Position numbers and translations under genes: made by a program. Shown here piece after piece: positions 17,242 through 26,581 of a stretch of DNA of 64,000 nucleotides. Each line of letters begins with the position of its first letter. Positions within the stretch are counted from its first letter, which is position 1. The notes under the pieces are model-generated. The model saw only the letters and a program-made list of their open reading frames with translations. It did not search any database and was not told where the DNA came from. Origin of the DNA: Acidimicrobiales bacterium mtb01 (GTDB lineage Bacteria; Actinomycetota; Acidimicrobiia; Acidimicrobiales; Ilumatobacteraceae); assembly GCA_004379135.1 (NCBI GenBank), contig NBNI01000007.1, positions 917,501 to 981,500 of the forward strand, in the 5' to 3' direction.

Positions 17242-18831
17242 GTGACGAAGCAGGATCGCGAATGGGGTGCATTCACCGAATCGGCCCCCTGGAACATCGA
17301 GCGCGCGGCCGTCACCTGGCTCCCACTTGCCCCCGAACTTCGGTCCCGCGCCCGCGCCGAGGTTCCGCGTCTCACCACTCCCTCCAAGGTCCCGCCCGGA
17401 TCACGAGTCGTCACGGTTGCGCGTCATCTCGGCGGTGCTCTCGGCCCGTGGTTCTGGCGCAAGAAGCGCAACCGACACGCCGACCCCGCCGAGAGCCGCG
17501 GCGATCTGTCGCTGCGTCTGCGTCGGGCCGTCGAGACTCTCGGCCCGACCTACATCAAGTTGGGTCAGATCATTTCCTCGGGCGAAGGCCTCTTCCCCGC
17601 CGAACTCGTGGCGCAGTTCAAGATGTGTCGCGACCAGGTTCCGGCCGAACCCTTCGACACCGTTCGCCTCACCGTCGAACAAGACCTCGGCGCCCGCCTC
17701 GAAGACGTGTTCGAATGGTTCGACACCCGCGCACTCGCCGCCGCCTCGATCGCCCAGGTGCACGCGGCTCGTCTGCGAACCGGCGAGGACGTGGTGGTGA
17801 AAGTGCAGCGACCCCGGGTCGCCGAACTCGTCCGCAAGGACCTCCGCGTCATGTCGTGGATCGCCCCGCACCTCATCGGACGTATTCCCATCGCCGCGCT
17901 CGCCAATCCGCCGGCACTGGTCGAGTTGTTCGCCGAGACCATCGTGGAAGAACTCGACTTCCGTCTCGAAGCCGCCAACATGCTCGACGTCGCAGCCATG
18001 CTCAAGGAACTCGGCCAGGACGGCTACGTGGTTCCTCGTCCGCATCCCACGCTCGTGACACCGCGTGTTCTGGTGATGGAGCGCGTCTCGGGTTTCAACT
18101 TCGACGACGTCGCCGGCATGAAGAACGCCGGAATCGACACCGAGTCGGTGATCCGCACCGGAATGATCGCGTTCATGGAAGGCGCCATGATCCACGGCAT
18201 CTTCCACGGCGACCTGCACGGTGGCAACCTGTTCGTTCTCGCCGATGGACGCACCGCTCTCCTCGACTTCGGGATCGTGGCCCGCTTGTCACAGGAACGG
18301 AGACTCGCCTTCCTGCGCCTCATGCTGTCGGCCACCACCAACGACGTGAAGGGTCAGATCGCGGCCTTGCGCGATCTCGGTGCACTTCCGCGTGACACCG
18401 ATCTCGATGCGGTGATTCGCGACCTACGACTCGATCAACCTCCGCTCGACCCGACCAAGCTGTCGGGTGAGCAGATGGTCGCCGAGGTGCAGCGGGTGGT
18501 CAAAGCATTGCTCGGGTACGGGGCCCGCCTGCCCAAGGAACTCATGCTCTACGTCAAGAACATGGTGTTCGTCGACGGGGCGATCGCCCGTCTCGCTCCC
18601 GATCTCGACATCCTCGCCGAGATCGCCAACATCTCGATGCTCTTCGCCGAGCGCCACGGAGAACGACTCGGACGCGAACTCGGCATCGACCCGACCGCCG
18701 TCGAGTTCGATATGACCGGCGTGAAGGCGCAGTTGGGCCTGGAAGCCGATGTCGACCAACTCACCTACAAGGATCTCCAGGCTCGCCGCGATCTGATCCA
18801 GAAGCGCATGCGCGAGCACATCGGCCGCTGA
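17242..18831 (+). CDS. AarF/UbiB-family atypical kinase
   Basis: A 529-residue member of the UbiB/ADCK protein-kinase-like family, which supports isoprenoid quinone synthesis or lipid homeostasis. Motifs: TYIKLGQIISS (KxGQ), AAASIAQVHAARL (Ala-rich loop), VVVKVQRP (catalytic Lys), HGDLHGGNLFVL (catalytic loop) and ALLDFGIVAR (DFG). Family-typical C-terminal hydrophobic helices are not obvious. GTG 17242 is the start; a CAAACT hexamer sits 6 bases upstream, a weaker version of the leaderless pattern. menB at 26582 shows that menaquinone is made, a plausible pathway link. Confidence 0.9.
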   Translation: MTKQDREWGAFTESAPWNIERAAVTWLPLAPELRSRARAEVPRLTTPSKVPPGSRVVTVARHLGGALGPWFWRKKRNRHADPAESRGDLSLRLRRAVETLGPTYIKLGQIISSGEGLFPAELVAQFKMCRDQVPAEPFDTVRLTVEQDLGARLEDVFEWFDTRALAAASIAQVHAARLRTGEDVVVKVQRPRVAELVRKDLRVMSWIAPHLIGRIPIAALANPPALVELFAETIVEELDFRLEAANMLDVAAMLKELGQDGYVVPRPHPTLVTPRVLVMERVSGFNFDDVAGMKNAGIDTESVIRTGMIAFMEGAMIHGIFHGDLHGGNLFVLADGRTALLDFGIVARLSQERRLAFLRLMLSATTNDVKGQIAALRDLGALPRDTDLDAVIRDLRLDQPPLDPTKLSGEQMVAEVQRVVKALLGYGARLPKELMLYVKNMVFVDGAIARLAPDLDILAEIANISMLFAERHGERLGRELGIDPTAVEFDMTGVKAQLGLEADVDQLTYKDLQARRDLIQKRMREHIGR

Positions 18832-18844
18832 GTCGCCGATTCGG

Positions 18845-19477
18845 TCAATTCGCGAAGATCTCGTCGAGCAGCCGGTGCGTGCGCCGTTCGTGGCCTGATT
18901 CGTCGTCACGGAGCGACTCCCACATGCCTCGCCACGCACTGTCGTCGACGCCGAAGGCACGCGCGAGGCGTTCGACGATGTCGCTCGTGAACTCGACGTG
19001 GGGCTGAACACCCCACGCCCGACCGACCCGGAAAGCGGCATCGGCGTGAGGCAGCGCGGCGACGATTCGTCCGGGTGCCGAGATCGCGTCCTCGTGCCAC
19101 AGCGCCCAACGACCGCCGAGACTCGACTGCTGTGTCGTCACTTCGGTGTAGGCGCGGAACGTCTCGTCCATACGTCGCACCGATCCGCCGGCCGCGCAGG
19201 CCAGGGCCTGGGCCCCGAAGCACACGCCCAGATACGGACGATCGTCGGCGATCCACGATGCGACCAGTTCGATTTCTCGTCGAGCCGGCGCCTGGCAGTG
19301 GCCCTCGGCCACCGACGTGGGTGAACCGAGAACGATGAGGGCGTCCGCATCGGGAAGTTCGAGGGAGTCCTCGCGGAAGACGCGGGTCACCCGCGCGTCG
19401 CGCGATTCGAGCCAGGTGCCGATGTGGCCGAGCTCGGCCGCGACGTCACGATGCGAGAGAACAGCGAACGACGTCAT
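18845..19477 (-). CDS. Class I glutamine amidotransferase-like protein
   Basis: A 210-residue GATase-1 domain protein, similar to stand-alone GMP synthase-like amidotransferases. The nucleophile elbow is YLGVCFGAQALA, with the catalytic Cys; GVQPHVEFT gives the catalytic His and Glu. It lacks the ATP-pyrophosphatase part of GuaA, so it is not GMP synthase itself. The acceptor is unknown. It is last in a reverse run with an SDR protein and an alpha/beta hydrolase, 7 bases downstream of the SDR stop. Convergent with ubiB, 13 bases apart. Confidence 0.82.
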   Translation of the reverse strand: MTSFAVLSHRDVAAELGHIGTWLESRDARVTRVFREDSLELPDADALIVLGSPTSVAEGHCQAPARREIELVASWIADDRPYLGVCFGAQALACAAGGSVRRMDETFRAYTEVTTQQSSLGGRWALWHEDAISAPGRIVAALPHADAAFRVGRAWGVQPHVEFTSDIVERLARAFGVDDSAWRGMWESLRDDESGHERRTHRLLDEIFAN

Positions 19478-19484
19478 CGCCGAA

Positions 19485-20351
19485 TCAGATTCCGAACGAG
19501 ACCCCGGTGGCGCGTTCGCTCAGCGACCACAGATCGACCGCGAGCCGCGTGTCGCGGGCGCGACCCGACGGAGTCTCGACGACCGTGGAGCCGAAGGCCA
19601 TGAAACGAGGGCCGAGATACTCGCCGCCCCGCAACGCGCCATCGGTCGCTCCGCGCACCAGCGGATCCGATCCGCTCTCCGACGAACGGAACGTCAGCCA
19701 TCCCATCCGGCGGGTGACCGAATTGATGAACGACGAACCGTCGCGCCCGAGAGCGGTGGACGCGATTCCGGGGTGCGCCCCGACGGAGATCTGGCTGCGT
19801 CCCGCCGACTTCAGTCTCCGATCGAGTTCGAGTGCGAACAGCAAGTTGGCCAACTTGCTCTGCGAATACGCGTCCCACCGGTTGTACTTGCGTCGCTCGA
19901 AGTGCGGATCGTCGAGATCGACGCGACCCTGCCGGTGGGCGATCGACGAAACGGTGACCACTCTCCCTCCGTCGGCCAACAGAGGAAGGAGACGGGCCGT
20001 GAGGGCGAAGTGTCCGAGATGATTGGTGCCGAACTGCCCCTCGTATCCGTCGCTCGTTCTGGTCTCGTCGAGACCCATGACACCGGCGTTGTTCACGAGG
20101 GCATCGATCGGACGTCCGCTCGTCTTCATCTCGTCGGCGAACCGCGCGATCGACGACTGATCGGCCAGATCGAGTCGTGCGACCGACACACGAGCCGATC
20201 CGAGTTGCTCCTGCGCGGCGGTCGCTTTCGCCTCGTTGCGACAGGCCATGAGCACGTCGGCTCCGCGCTCGGCGAGTCGACGCGTCGCCTCCAGACCGAT
20301 ACCGCTGTTGGCACCGGTGATCACGATGAAGCGTCCGGCTTGGTCGGTCAC
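19485..20351 (-). CDS. Short-chain dehydrogenase/reductase
   Basis: A 288-residue classical SDR of the retinol dehydrogenase/protochlorophyllide reductase-like group. The nucleotide-binding motif is ITGANSGIGLEATRRLA, with NNAGVMG, the Ser in VVTVSSIAH and the catalytic YSQSK (Tyr and Lys present). An Arg after the second strand (MACRNEAKA) favours NADP. GTG 20351 forms a GTGA overlap of 4 bases with the upstream hydrolase stop, which decides the start and indicates coupled translation. Substrate unknown. Confidence 0.9.
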   Translation of the reverse strand: MTDQAGRFIVITGANSGIGLEATRRLAERGADVLMACRNEAKATAAQEQLGSARVSVARLDLADQSSIARFADEMKTSGRPIDALVNNAGVMGLDETRTSDGYEGQFGTNHLGHFALTARLLPLLADGGRVVTVSSIAHRQGRVDLDDPHFERRKYNRWDAYSQSKLANLLFALELDRRLKSAGRSQISVGAHPGIASTALGRDGSSFINSVTRRMGWLTFRSSESGSDPLVRGATDGALRGGEYLGPRFMAFGSTVVETPSGRARDTRLAVDLWSLSERATGVSFGI

Positions 20352-21109
20352 GACTCGATCTCCTTCCAGAACGCCACCAGAGCGGCGGCGGCGGCTTCGG
20401 GTGCTTCGATCATCCACCAATGGCCGCGGTCGGCCAACTCGATCGTGGTCGCTCCGAGGCGGGAGGCCACCTCGCGAGCCATGGCCGGTGTTCCCGGATA
20501 CGGATCGGCGGTGGGCACGATGACCGCGCCCCGACCGGGCGGCCGGCTCGCGAGTCGGTCACCCAACTCCCGCATCGCCGGTTGAGCAGCCGATCGATAG
20601 AGCGCGAGGATGCAGCGGCCCATCGTGTCGTCGACCCACGACGCGACCTCGGCCGCGATGGATTCGGTCATACCGAGCGCGGCGAAGGCCGCGGTCTTGT
20701 CGGCGACGGGCAACGACACCAGACCAGCCACCATCTCCTCGCCGACATCGGGCGTCTGCCAACCCTGGGCCGCGTCGTGCCACTCGTAGTCGGGGTGGAT
20801 CAAGCCGCCGCAATCGGCCGCCCACGACGCGAACAATTCGGGGCGCACCGAGATGGCGCCGTACACATGACCGGCACCCCAATCGTGTCCGACGATGTGC
20901 ACCGGCCGCCCGATCGACTCGATCTCCGCCACGAGCCACGACCGGTAGTCGACCTGCGATGCGCTCCAGCCTTCGGGGCAACGCGATCCGAACCCCGGCG
21001 GTGTCAGTCGAATCACATCCGACGCTCCCCGGGCGGAGAGCGCCTCGACCAACGGCGTCCAGATCGCCGACGTCTCGGGATTGCCGTGGACCAGAACGAC
21101 GGACTTCAT
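20348..21109 (-). CDS. Alpha/beta hydrolase
   Basis: A 253-residue alpha/beta hydrolase. VLVHGNPETSAIW is the oxyanion-hole region and IVGHDWGAGH the nucleophile elbow with Asp, as in epoxide hydrolases and haloalkane dehalogenases; RGHWWMIEAP carries the catalytic His. An Asp nucleophile excludes a simple serine esterase. It starts the reverse run with the SDR and the amidotransferase. CAACGT (21121-21116 on the minus strand) lies 6 bases before the ATG, a weak leaderless -10 match. Confidence 0.85.
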   Translation of the reverse strand: MKSVVLVHGNPETSAIWTPLVEALSARGASDVIRLTPPGFGSRCPEGWSASQVDYRSWLVAEIESIGRPVHIVGHDWGAGHVYGAISVRPELFASWAADCGGLIHPDYEWHDAAQGWQTPDVGEEMVAGLVSLPVADKTAAFAALGMTESIAAEVASWVDDTMGRCILALYRSAAQPAMRELGDRLASRPPGRGAVIVPTADPYPGTPAMAREVASRLGATTIELADRGHWWMIEAPEAAAAALVAFWKEIES

Positions 21110-21193
21110 GCCTTCACGTTGTCACGATCATCACAAGCGGGCCGAATCGGCTGCCCCGAACGCCGCAGGCGCGGTCGGTAATCTGACCATCCG

Positions 21194-22204
21194 ATGCTCG
21201 CCCCTCGTCATCGATCCGCCGTGATCGTCTCCATCGTCGTGATCGCCGCGATCTGCCTCGGAATCGGTGTGGTGTCCTCCGGGTCCGGCTCCGAGTCGAA
21301 GGCCATCTCCGACGCGGTGGCGACTTCGGAGACAACAGCGAATTCCGAACCAGTCGACACCCTGCCGATCATCGGTCAGCCCGGCGAATCGTCGACGGTT
21401 CCCGGCTCCGACAGTTCTCTTCCCCAGGCCGCCGCCGAAGACGTGGTGGGAGCCGACCCGGCCGCGACCGAGGAGTGCACCATCAACGAGCGCTCGCTGG
21501 GCGGAGGGTCGAGCGGCCCCGACGTGGTGTGTCTGCAAGAAGCACTCCGCGAAGCCGGCCTGTACTCGGGGACCATCTCGGGCGTGTATGACAACGCCAC
21601 CGCCGCGTCGGTGGAGAAGTTGCAGACCGAGCGCGACCTCTTCGTCGACGGCAAGGTCGGACGCGAGACGGCTCTGTCGCTCGGTATCTGGCCCGACGAG
21701 CAATCGATGATCGTGCGCACTCCTCCCCCGCCGCCTGGTGCGGTCGACATCTACGGCTACCCGTTGTCGACGGTCGCCACGAGCGGACCCGATGCTCCTC
21801 CTATTCCGATCAACTCCGGTTCGGGCCGTCGTGTCGTGTACGACCGAATGGGCCAGCGGGTGTGGGCGGTCGACGAGAACGACGTCGTGATCCGCTCATG
21901 GTTGATCTCGGGCAGCAAGTACGACAACGAGACGCCCGGCACCCACGTGGTGTACAGCCGATCCGACGTGTCGACGGCATGGAACGGCAAGGCCTTCCTG
22001 CCGAAGATGGTGCGCTGGCTGAAGACCGACATCGGGAACATCGGCTTCCACGCGATTCCGATTCGCCGCAGCGACAATCAGCCGTACCAGACCGAAGCGG
22101 AACTCGGCCAGCGACTGAGCGGAGGTTGCCAACGGCAGGCCAATGCCGACGCCGACTTCCTGTGGGATTTCGCCCAGGTGGGCACCAAAGTCGTCGTGAT
22201 CTGA
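21194..22204 (+). CDS. Exported L,D-transpeptidase-like protein with peptidoglycan-binding domain
   Basis: A 336-residue envelope protein. One N-terminal membrane anchor (about residues 9-28) is followed by a Ser/Thr/acidic linker, a peptidoglycan-binding domain (GPDVVCLQEALREAGLY, VYDNATAASVEKLQ, about 105-165) and a YkuD-type catalytic domain. The YkuD active site appears as GFHAIP and LSGGCQR, with the catalytic Cys in SxGCxR context. It should cross-link or remodel peptidoglycan, or attach ligands to it. TAATCT ends 9 bases before the ATG, so the leader is very short or absent. A second, different L,D-transpeptidase is at 24850-25827. Confidence 0.85.
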   Translation: MLAPRHRSAVIVSIVVIAAICLGIGVVSSGSGSESKAISDAVATSETTANSEPVDTLPIIGQPGESSTVPGSDSSLPQAAAEDVVGADPAATEECTINERSLGGGSSGPDVVCLQEALREAGLYSGTISGVYDNATAASVEKLQTERDLFVDGKVGRETALSLGIWPDEQSMIVRTPPPPPGAVDIYGYPLSTVATSGPDAPPIPINSGSGRRVVYDRMGQRVWAVDENDVVIRSWLISGSKYDNETPGTHVVYSRSDVSTAWNGKAFLPKMVRWLKTDIGNIGFHAIPIRRSDNQPYQTEAELGQRLSGGCQRQANADADFLWDFAQVGTKVVVI

Positions 22205-22211
22205 ACGTCGC

Positions 22212-23036
22212 TCAGCGGTCGAAGAGTCGCTCGAGGTGCTTCTCGGCCATCTCCATGTCGAGACGCGGTTCGTGAGCGAGTGCCGAGAGGTAGCTGACCG
22301 ACACGTAATCGGACTCGACCAGACCACCGTCGGTGTCGGCCGGCAAAGACACCGCGTCACCCCATTGCATCCGTACGTAGTACGAACCGGCGTGACCTTC
22401 CTTGGGTTCGAGAACGGCCGTGCTCATGCGGCGCGGCGGTTCATGGCCGACGCGAGCGACGCGCCAACCCTTCATCTCGGCGACGTCTTTGTTGGGGACG
22501 TTGATGTTGACGACGACCGGCTGGGCCGGCATGGCCGACACCAGACCTTCGACGAACGACGCCGCGACTTCAGCGGCCGATTCCCACTTCTGGCCCACGA
22601 GCATCTCGTCCCAACCCTGGCCTTCGACGCCGAAGCCGGTGACGGCCTGACTCACGGCCACACCGGAGATGAGGCCGTTGCGACCGGACAGCGCCGCACC
22701 CACGGTTCCGGAGTGATACACCGAGCGACCCACGTTGACTCCCGGGTTGATACCCGACACCACCAGATCGAACGGCGCACCGAACGCGCCGAGCCGCGCG
22801 AACATCACGCACAGCGCGGGCGGGCCGGTGATGGCCCAGGCCTCGTCGATCCCGTCGACGTGCGCCTTGTGCACCTCGGGTTGGATGAGGTGAAGAGCAC
22901 CGAGGGCGGCGCCGGCTCCGGAGAACTCGCGATCGGGTGCCGCGATCACCACCTCGCCGAACGGCTTCATCGCCCGGGCGAGGATGTGCAGGCCGACCGA
23001 GTCGATGCCGTCGTCGTTGGTCAGGAGGATGCGCAC
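22212..23036 (-). CDS. surE: 5'/3'-nucleotidase SurE
   Basis: A 274-residue metal-dependent nucleotidase that dephosphorylates nucleoside monophosphates. Signature: VRILLTNDDGIDSVGLHIL at the N-terminus (metal-binding Asp pair), APDREFSGAGAA, LVVSGINPGVNVG and YHSGTVGAA. GTG 23036 gives the typical SurE N-terminus, with GAGGGA about 10 bases upstream. ATG 23054 in the same frame would add six residues and cannot be excluded. Sits 68 bases downstream of an enoyl-CoA hydratase gene on the same strand. Confidence 0.9.
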   Translation of the reverse strand: MRILLTNDDGIDSVGLHILARAMKPFGEVVIAAPDREFSGAGAALGALHLIQPEVHKAHVDGIDEAWAITGPPALCVMFARLGAFGAPFDLVVSGINPGVNVGRSVYHSGTVGAALSGRNGLISGVAVSQAVTGFGVEGQGWDEMLVGQKWESAAEVAASFVEGLVSAMPAQPVVVNINVPNKDVAEMKGWRVARVGHEPPRRMSTAVLEPKEGHAGSYYVRMQWGDAVSLPADTDGGLVESDYVSVSYLSALAHEPRLDMEMAEKHLERLFDR

Positions 23037-23104
23037 GGGAACATCTTCCCTCATCGACGGTCCGGGGTTCGCATCACCCCGTGGAAGCCGGGATGAAATC
23101 GTGG

Positions 23105-23887
23105 TCAACGTCCGGTGAACCGCGCCGGACGACGTTCGAGGAAGGCCGCCACGCCCTCGCGGTGGTCCTCGCTGCGGAAACTCGCCGACATCGCAGCCGT
23201 GTGGCGAGCCATGTGTTCGGGAACCGATGCCGTGAGGCCCTCGTACGCGAGGGATTTGATGAGGCGATGCGAGTGCGGTGAACCCGCGGCCACCGCGTCG
23301 GCCAACTCGTGCACACGACCGGCCAACTGATCGGGTTCGACGACATCGAGGACGTACCCGAGACGCAGGGCCTCCGGCGCGTCGATCATCGATCCGGTGT
23401 AGAGGAGACGCAACGCGTTCTGGAGACCGATGATGCGAGGAAGGAGCCAGGTGCCCGCCCCGGTGTCGGGCACGAGTCCGCGGTGCACGAAGTTCCACGC
23501 GAAGCGCGCGTTCGTGGTGGCGATGCGCAGGTCGCACTGCGACGTGAACTCGGCTCCCATGCCCACCGCCGGGCCGTCGATCGCGCAAATCGTCGGCTTC
23601 GAGCACTGCACGAGCGGCCACCACTTCTCGGTCTCCTCCGCCGAGCCGCGCAGTCCGCGCTGTTCGCCCGGAATCGTCGAGAGATCGGCCAGGTCGGTGC
23701 CGGCGCAGAACGCACCCGGCACGCCGGTGACGATGAGGACCGCGGTCGATTCGTCGCGACCGGCCTCGTGAACGGCCTGGATGAAGTCACCCAACATCGC
23801 GAAAGTCATGGCGTTCTTCTTGGCCGGACGATCGATCGTGATCGTGCCGATTCGGCCGTCGCGCGTGTATCGGATGTACTCACCCAT
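23105..23887 (-). CDS. Enoyl-CoA hydratase/isomerase family protein
   Basis: A 260-residue crotonase-fold protein. Features are GTITIDRPAKKNAMTFAM, the oxyanion-hole GAFCAGTDLADL, and the CDLRIA and DGPAVGMGAEF region. Crotonase members hydrate or isomerise enoyl-CoA esters in fatty acid or aromatic degradation; the exact substrate is unclear. ATG 23887 was chosen over the longer frame because it gives a normal family N-terminus and has GAGG 6 bases upstream. Related paralogues are at 26582 (menB) and 30089. Confidence 0.87.
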   Translation of the reverse strand: MGEYIRYTRDGRIGTITIDRPAKKNAMTFAMLGDFIQAVHEAGRDESTAVLIVTGVPGAFCAGTDLADLSTIPGEQRGLRGSAEETEKWWPLVQCSKPTICAIDGPAVGMGAEFTSQCDLRIATTNARFAWNFVHRGLVPDTGAGTWLLPRIIGLQNALRLLYTGSMIDAPEALRLGYVLDVVEPDQLAGRVHELADAVAAGSPHSHRLIKSLAYEGLTASVPEHMARHTAAMSASFRSEDHREGVAAFLERRPARFTGR

Positions 23888-23997
23888 GGTCGTCCTCGTC
23901 GGTGTCGGGCCGGCCGTGGGGCCGGGCCATCGCATCGATGGGGAGCGTATTCGTCGAGCCGGGCTACCGTGGCAGCGAAACCGACACAGGAGTCGTC

Positions 23998-24840
23998 ATG
24001 CGCATCGGAGCCCTGATCTTCCCGACCGATCTCTCGATCCGAGTCGATCGTCTGGCCCGCGAACTCGAGGACCGGGGCTTCGAATCGCTCTGGGTCACCG
24101 AGCACACGCACATCCCCACCAGCCGGCGGACACCGTGGCCCGGTGGACGCGAGTTGCCCGAGGAGTACAAGCGCACGCTCGATCCGTACGTCGCGTTGGC
24201 GGCGGCCGGGGCGGTCACGAAGAACCTCGTCCTCGGCACCGGTGTCTCGCTCGTGGCGCAGCACCATGCGATCACGCTCGCCAAACAAGTCGCCTCGGTC
24301 GACTACTTGTCGAACGGCCGTTTCGCGTTCGGCATCGGCGTCGGCTGGAACGAGGACGAAATGGAACACCACGGCGTCGACCCCGCCACTCGCCGCGGTC
24401 GGGTCCGCGAGACGATCCTCGCGATGAAGGAGCTCTGGACCAAGGAAGCCGGTGAGTTCTCCGGCCAGCACGTCTCGTTCTCTCCGAGTTGGAGTTGGCC
24501 CAAGCCGGCGCACAAGCCCCACCCGCCGATCCTCATGGGTGGCGCTGGCGGCCCGGTCACGTTCCGCCACGTGGCCGAGTACTGCGACGGCTGGATGCCC
24601 ATTCACGGCCGTCGCGACATCGCCGAGAAACTGCCCCTTCTGCACGAAGCCTGGGACGCGGCCGGTCGCGCCCGCTCCGATCTCGATCTCGGTGTGTTCG
24701 GCTGCCCCGGCGACGCGGCCACGATCGACGCGTACGCCGAACTGGGTTTCGACCGTTGCGTCCTCGGCTTGCCACCCACGTCGGAGGCAGCGGCGCTCAA
24801 GGCGCTCGACTCCTACGCCGCCATCATCGAGCGGTACTGA
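23998..24840 (+). CDS. LLM-class F420-dependent oxidoreductase
   Basis: A 280-residue luciferase-like TIM-barrel flavin/F420 oxidoreductase. Motifs MRIGALIFPTD, ESLWVTEHTHIP, LVLGTGVSLVAQHH and RFAFGIGVGWNEDEMEHHG are those of the actinobacterial 'probable F420-dependent oxidoreductase' subgroup (TIGR03619-like). F420 would come from the pathway that includes cofD and cofE at 61354-63059. ATG 23998 has AGGAG 5-6 bases upstream, and TACCGT about 27 bases before the start is a reasonable -10, making this one of the few leadered genes in the window. Confidence 0.88.
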   Translation: MRIGALIFPTDLSIRVDRLARELEDRGFESLWVTEHTHIPTSRRTPWPGGRELPEEYKRTLDPYVALAAAGAVTKNLVLGTGVSLVAQHHAITLAKQVASVDYLSNGRFAFGIGVGWNEDEMEHHGVDPATRRGRVRETILAMKELWTKEAGEFSGQHVSFSPSWSWPKPAHKPHPPILMGGAGGPVTFRHVAEYCDGWMPIHGRRDIAEKLPLLHEAWDAAGRARSDLDLGVFGCPGDAATIDAYAELGFDRCVLGLPPTSEAAALKALDSYAAIIERY

Positions 24841-24849
24841 CGCCGTCGA

Positions 24850-25827
24850 TTACGGGGCGACGACGGTGGTCGTCGACTCGAGTGGCGGAACCGTCGTCGA
24901 CGTCGTGGTGGTCGGCATCTCCGGCTTCTCGTTCTCGGCCTCGACATCGTCACCGTAGACCCACACCGTAGTTCCCTTCGGAAGGATGCCGGTCTCCCAG
25001 ATCATGTCCATGGCCGCCGTGCTCACACGGACGCAACCATGCGACGCGGGATAGTTGGGAATGCTGCGCGATCCGTGGATCGCGATGCCGCCGTTGAAGT
25101 ACTTCGGGCGATAGATCTCGCCGAGGTCGCCGGCCCACCAACCGTTGGAGCGCTCGCGATTGATCTTGAACCGACCCGAATCGGTGATCGAGCGCCCCAA
25201 TTCCCACTTGGTGAGGTCCTTCTGGTTCTGCTCGAGGTACCACTGGCCGCTTCCCGTCGACGTGTTGAACACCCACAGCACGCGACCATTGACGACCACC
25301 ATCAGGATCTGGCGATCCTTGTCGACTTCGACGATTGTCCCCGCGTCGGTCGAGCGGGCCTGCGGCCACGTGGACACCTGCGTCAACGCGAGTGCGGTCG
25401 TGTCGTCGACCTTTCCGGTGGCCTTCAGCCCGTAGTACTTCTGGAAAGCCATGACCGCCTGCTTGGTGGTGTGGCCGTAGTCGCCGTCGACCGCCACCAA
25501 CCAGAACCCGGCTTCGAGCAGCCGCTGCTGGACGCGGGCCGTCTCCTCGCCGTCGCGCGTGCCCACCGCCGCGATGGCCCGATCGAGAAGCGGGACGGCC
25601 AACGTCGTGCTGGTCGTGGTGGATGTCGTGGTCGGAGGCACGGTGGTGGTCGTCGTGGTCGGAGGCACGGTCGTGCTCGTCGTCGAGGAGATCGTCGATG
25701 GCGCCGTCGACAAGGTCGTGCTGGCCGTCGATGACGGCGTCTCGGCCTCGGCGGCCGAACAAGCGACCAGAAGCAACGCCGCACCAGCGACGAGAACGTT
25801 TCGGTCGGGCATCAGTCGTCTGAACAT
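24850..25827 (-). CDS. L,D-transpeptidase lipoprotein with peptidoglycan-binding domain
   Basis: A 325-residue exported enzyme. The lipobox LLVACS follows a short hydrophobic signal. A low-complexity Thr/Ser/Pro linker of TTTTTVPP type comes next, then a peptidoglycan-binding domain (about residues 75-140, GDYGHTTKQAVMAFQKYYGL) and a YkuD domain with AIHGSRSIPNYPASHGCVR, the complete HxxxSxGCxR active site. A short Thr-rich tail follows. It forms 3-3 cross-links in peptidoglycan or links proteins to it. ATG 25827 or ATG 25812 could be the start; both give a lipoprotein signal. TACCTT lies 11 bases before 25827. Confidence 0.9.
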   Translation of the reverse strand: MFRRLMPDRNVLVAGAALLLVACSAAEAETPSSTASTTLSTAPSTISSTTSTTVPPTTTTTTVPPTTTSTTTSTTLAVPLLDRAIAAVGTRDGEETARVQQRLLEAGFWLVAVDGDYGHTTKQAVMAFQKYYGLKATGKVDDTTALALTQVSTWPQARSTDAGTIVEVDKDRQILMVVVNGRVLWVFNTSTGSGQWYLEQNQKDLTKWELGRSITDSGRFKINRERSNGWWAGDLGEIYRPKYFNGGIAIHGSRSIPNYPASHGCVRVSTAAMDMIWETGILPKGTTVWVYGDDVEAENEKPEMPTTTTSTTVPPLESTTTVVAP

Positions 25828-25942
25828 GAGCAACGATCAAGGTACCGATTCGCCGCGACGCGGTGTCATCGCCCCAAAGCCTGGTCTCGGGCGATCGGAA
25901 TTCATAGCGTGATCGTCGTCACCACGAAGCGAGGACGATCCC

Positions 25943-26500
25943 ATGACCCAGGCACTATTCACCGTCGAGTACACCGCCGAACGGAGCCGGTTGACCAACC
26001 TGTTCCGCGCGATCCTCGTGATCCCGCACATGATCCTGGTTCAGGCCTGGCAGTACCTGATCCAATTCGTCACGCTCTTCCAGTGGTTCATCATCCTCTT
26101 CACCGGCAAGCGCAATCAGGCCATCTGGAAACTCCAGAACGACTGGCTCGCCTACGCATCGCGGGCCTGGAGCTATTACAGCGTGATGTTCGACAAATGG
26201 CCCAACTTCGGGGCCGAGCCGAACGGCGAACCCACGTCGTACTCGTTCGAGTACTCCGAGACCGCGAATCGGCTCACCAACTTCTTCCGGATCCTCTGGC
26301 TCATTCCGTCGATCATCGTCGGCTTCTTCGTGCTCATCGGGGCGGTCGTCTGCACCGTTCTCGCGTGGTTCGCCATCGTGATCACCGGTCGTCATCCGCG
26401 GGGACTGTTCGACTTCGTGATGAAGACTCACCTGTTCGTGATCCGCGTGCAGAGCTGCGCCCTCTTGATGACCGACACCCGACCCAAGTTCGGCGCCTGA
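25943..26500 (+). CDS. DUF4389-domain membrane protein
   Basis: A 185-residue protein made of two related halves, each with R(S/N)RLTN(L/F)FR followed by hydrophobic helices: ERSRLTNLFRAILVIPHMI and ETANRLTNFFRILWLIPS. This is the DUF4389 pattern of actinobacterial membrane proteins of unknown function; about four membrane segments are likely. GAGGA stands 7 bases before ATG 25943, and TAGCGT at 25905-25910 is a plausible -10. Divergent from the L,D-transpeptidase gene. Confidence 0.8.
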   Translation: MTQALFTVEYTAERSRLTNLFRAILVIPHMILVQAWQYLIQFVTLFQWFIILFTGKRNQAIWKLQNDWLAYASRAWSYYSVMFDKWPNFGAEPNGEPTSYSFEYSETANRLTNFFRILWLIPSIIVGFFVLIGAVVCTVLAWFAIVITGRHPRGLFDFVMKTHLFVIRVQSCALLMTDTRPKFGA

Positions 26501-26581
26501 ACCGGGTCGGCCGCACCAGTCGGCGACGGAATTCGCACCGCGGGAGGGTGAATTCAGTCCGGTCGCTGGCACGATAGGGAC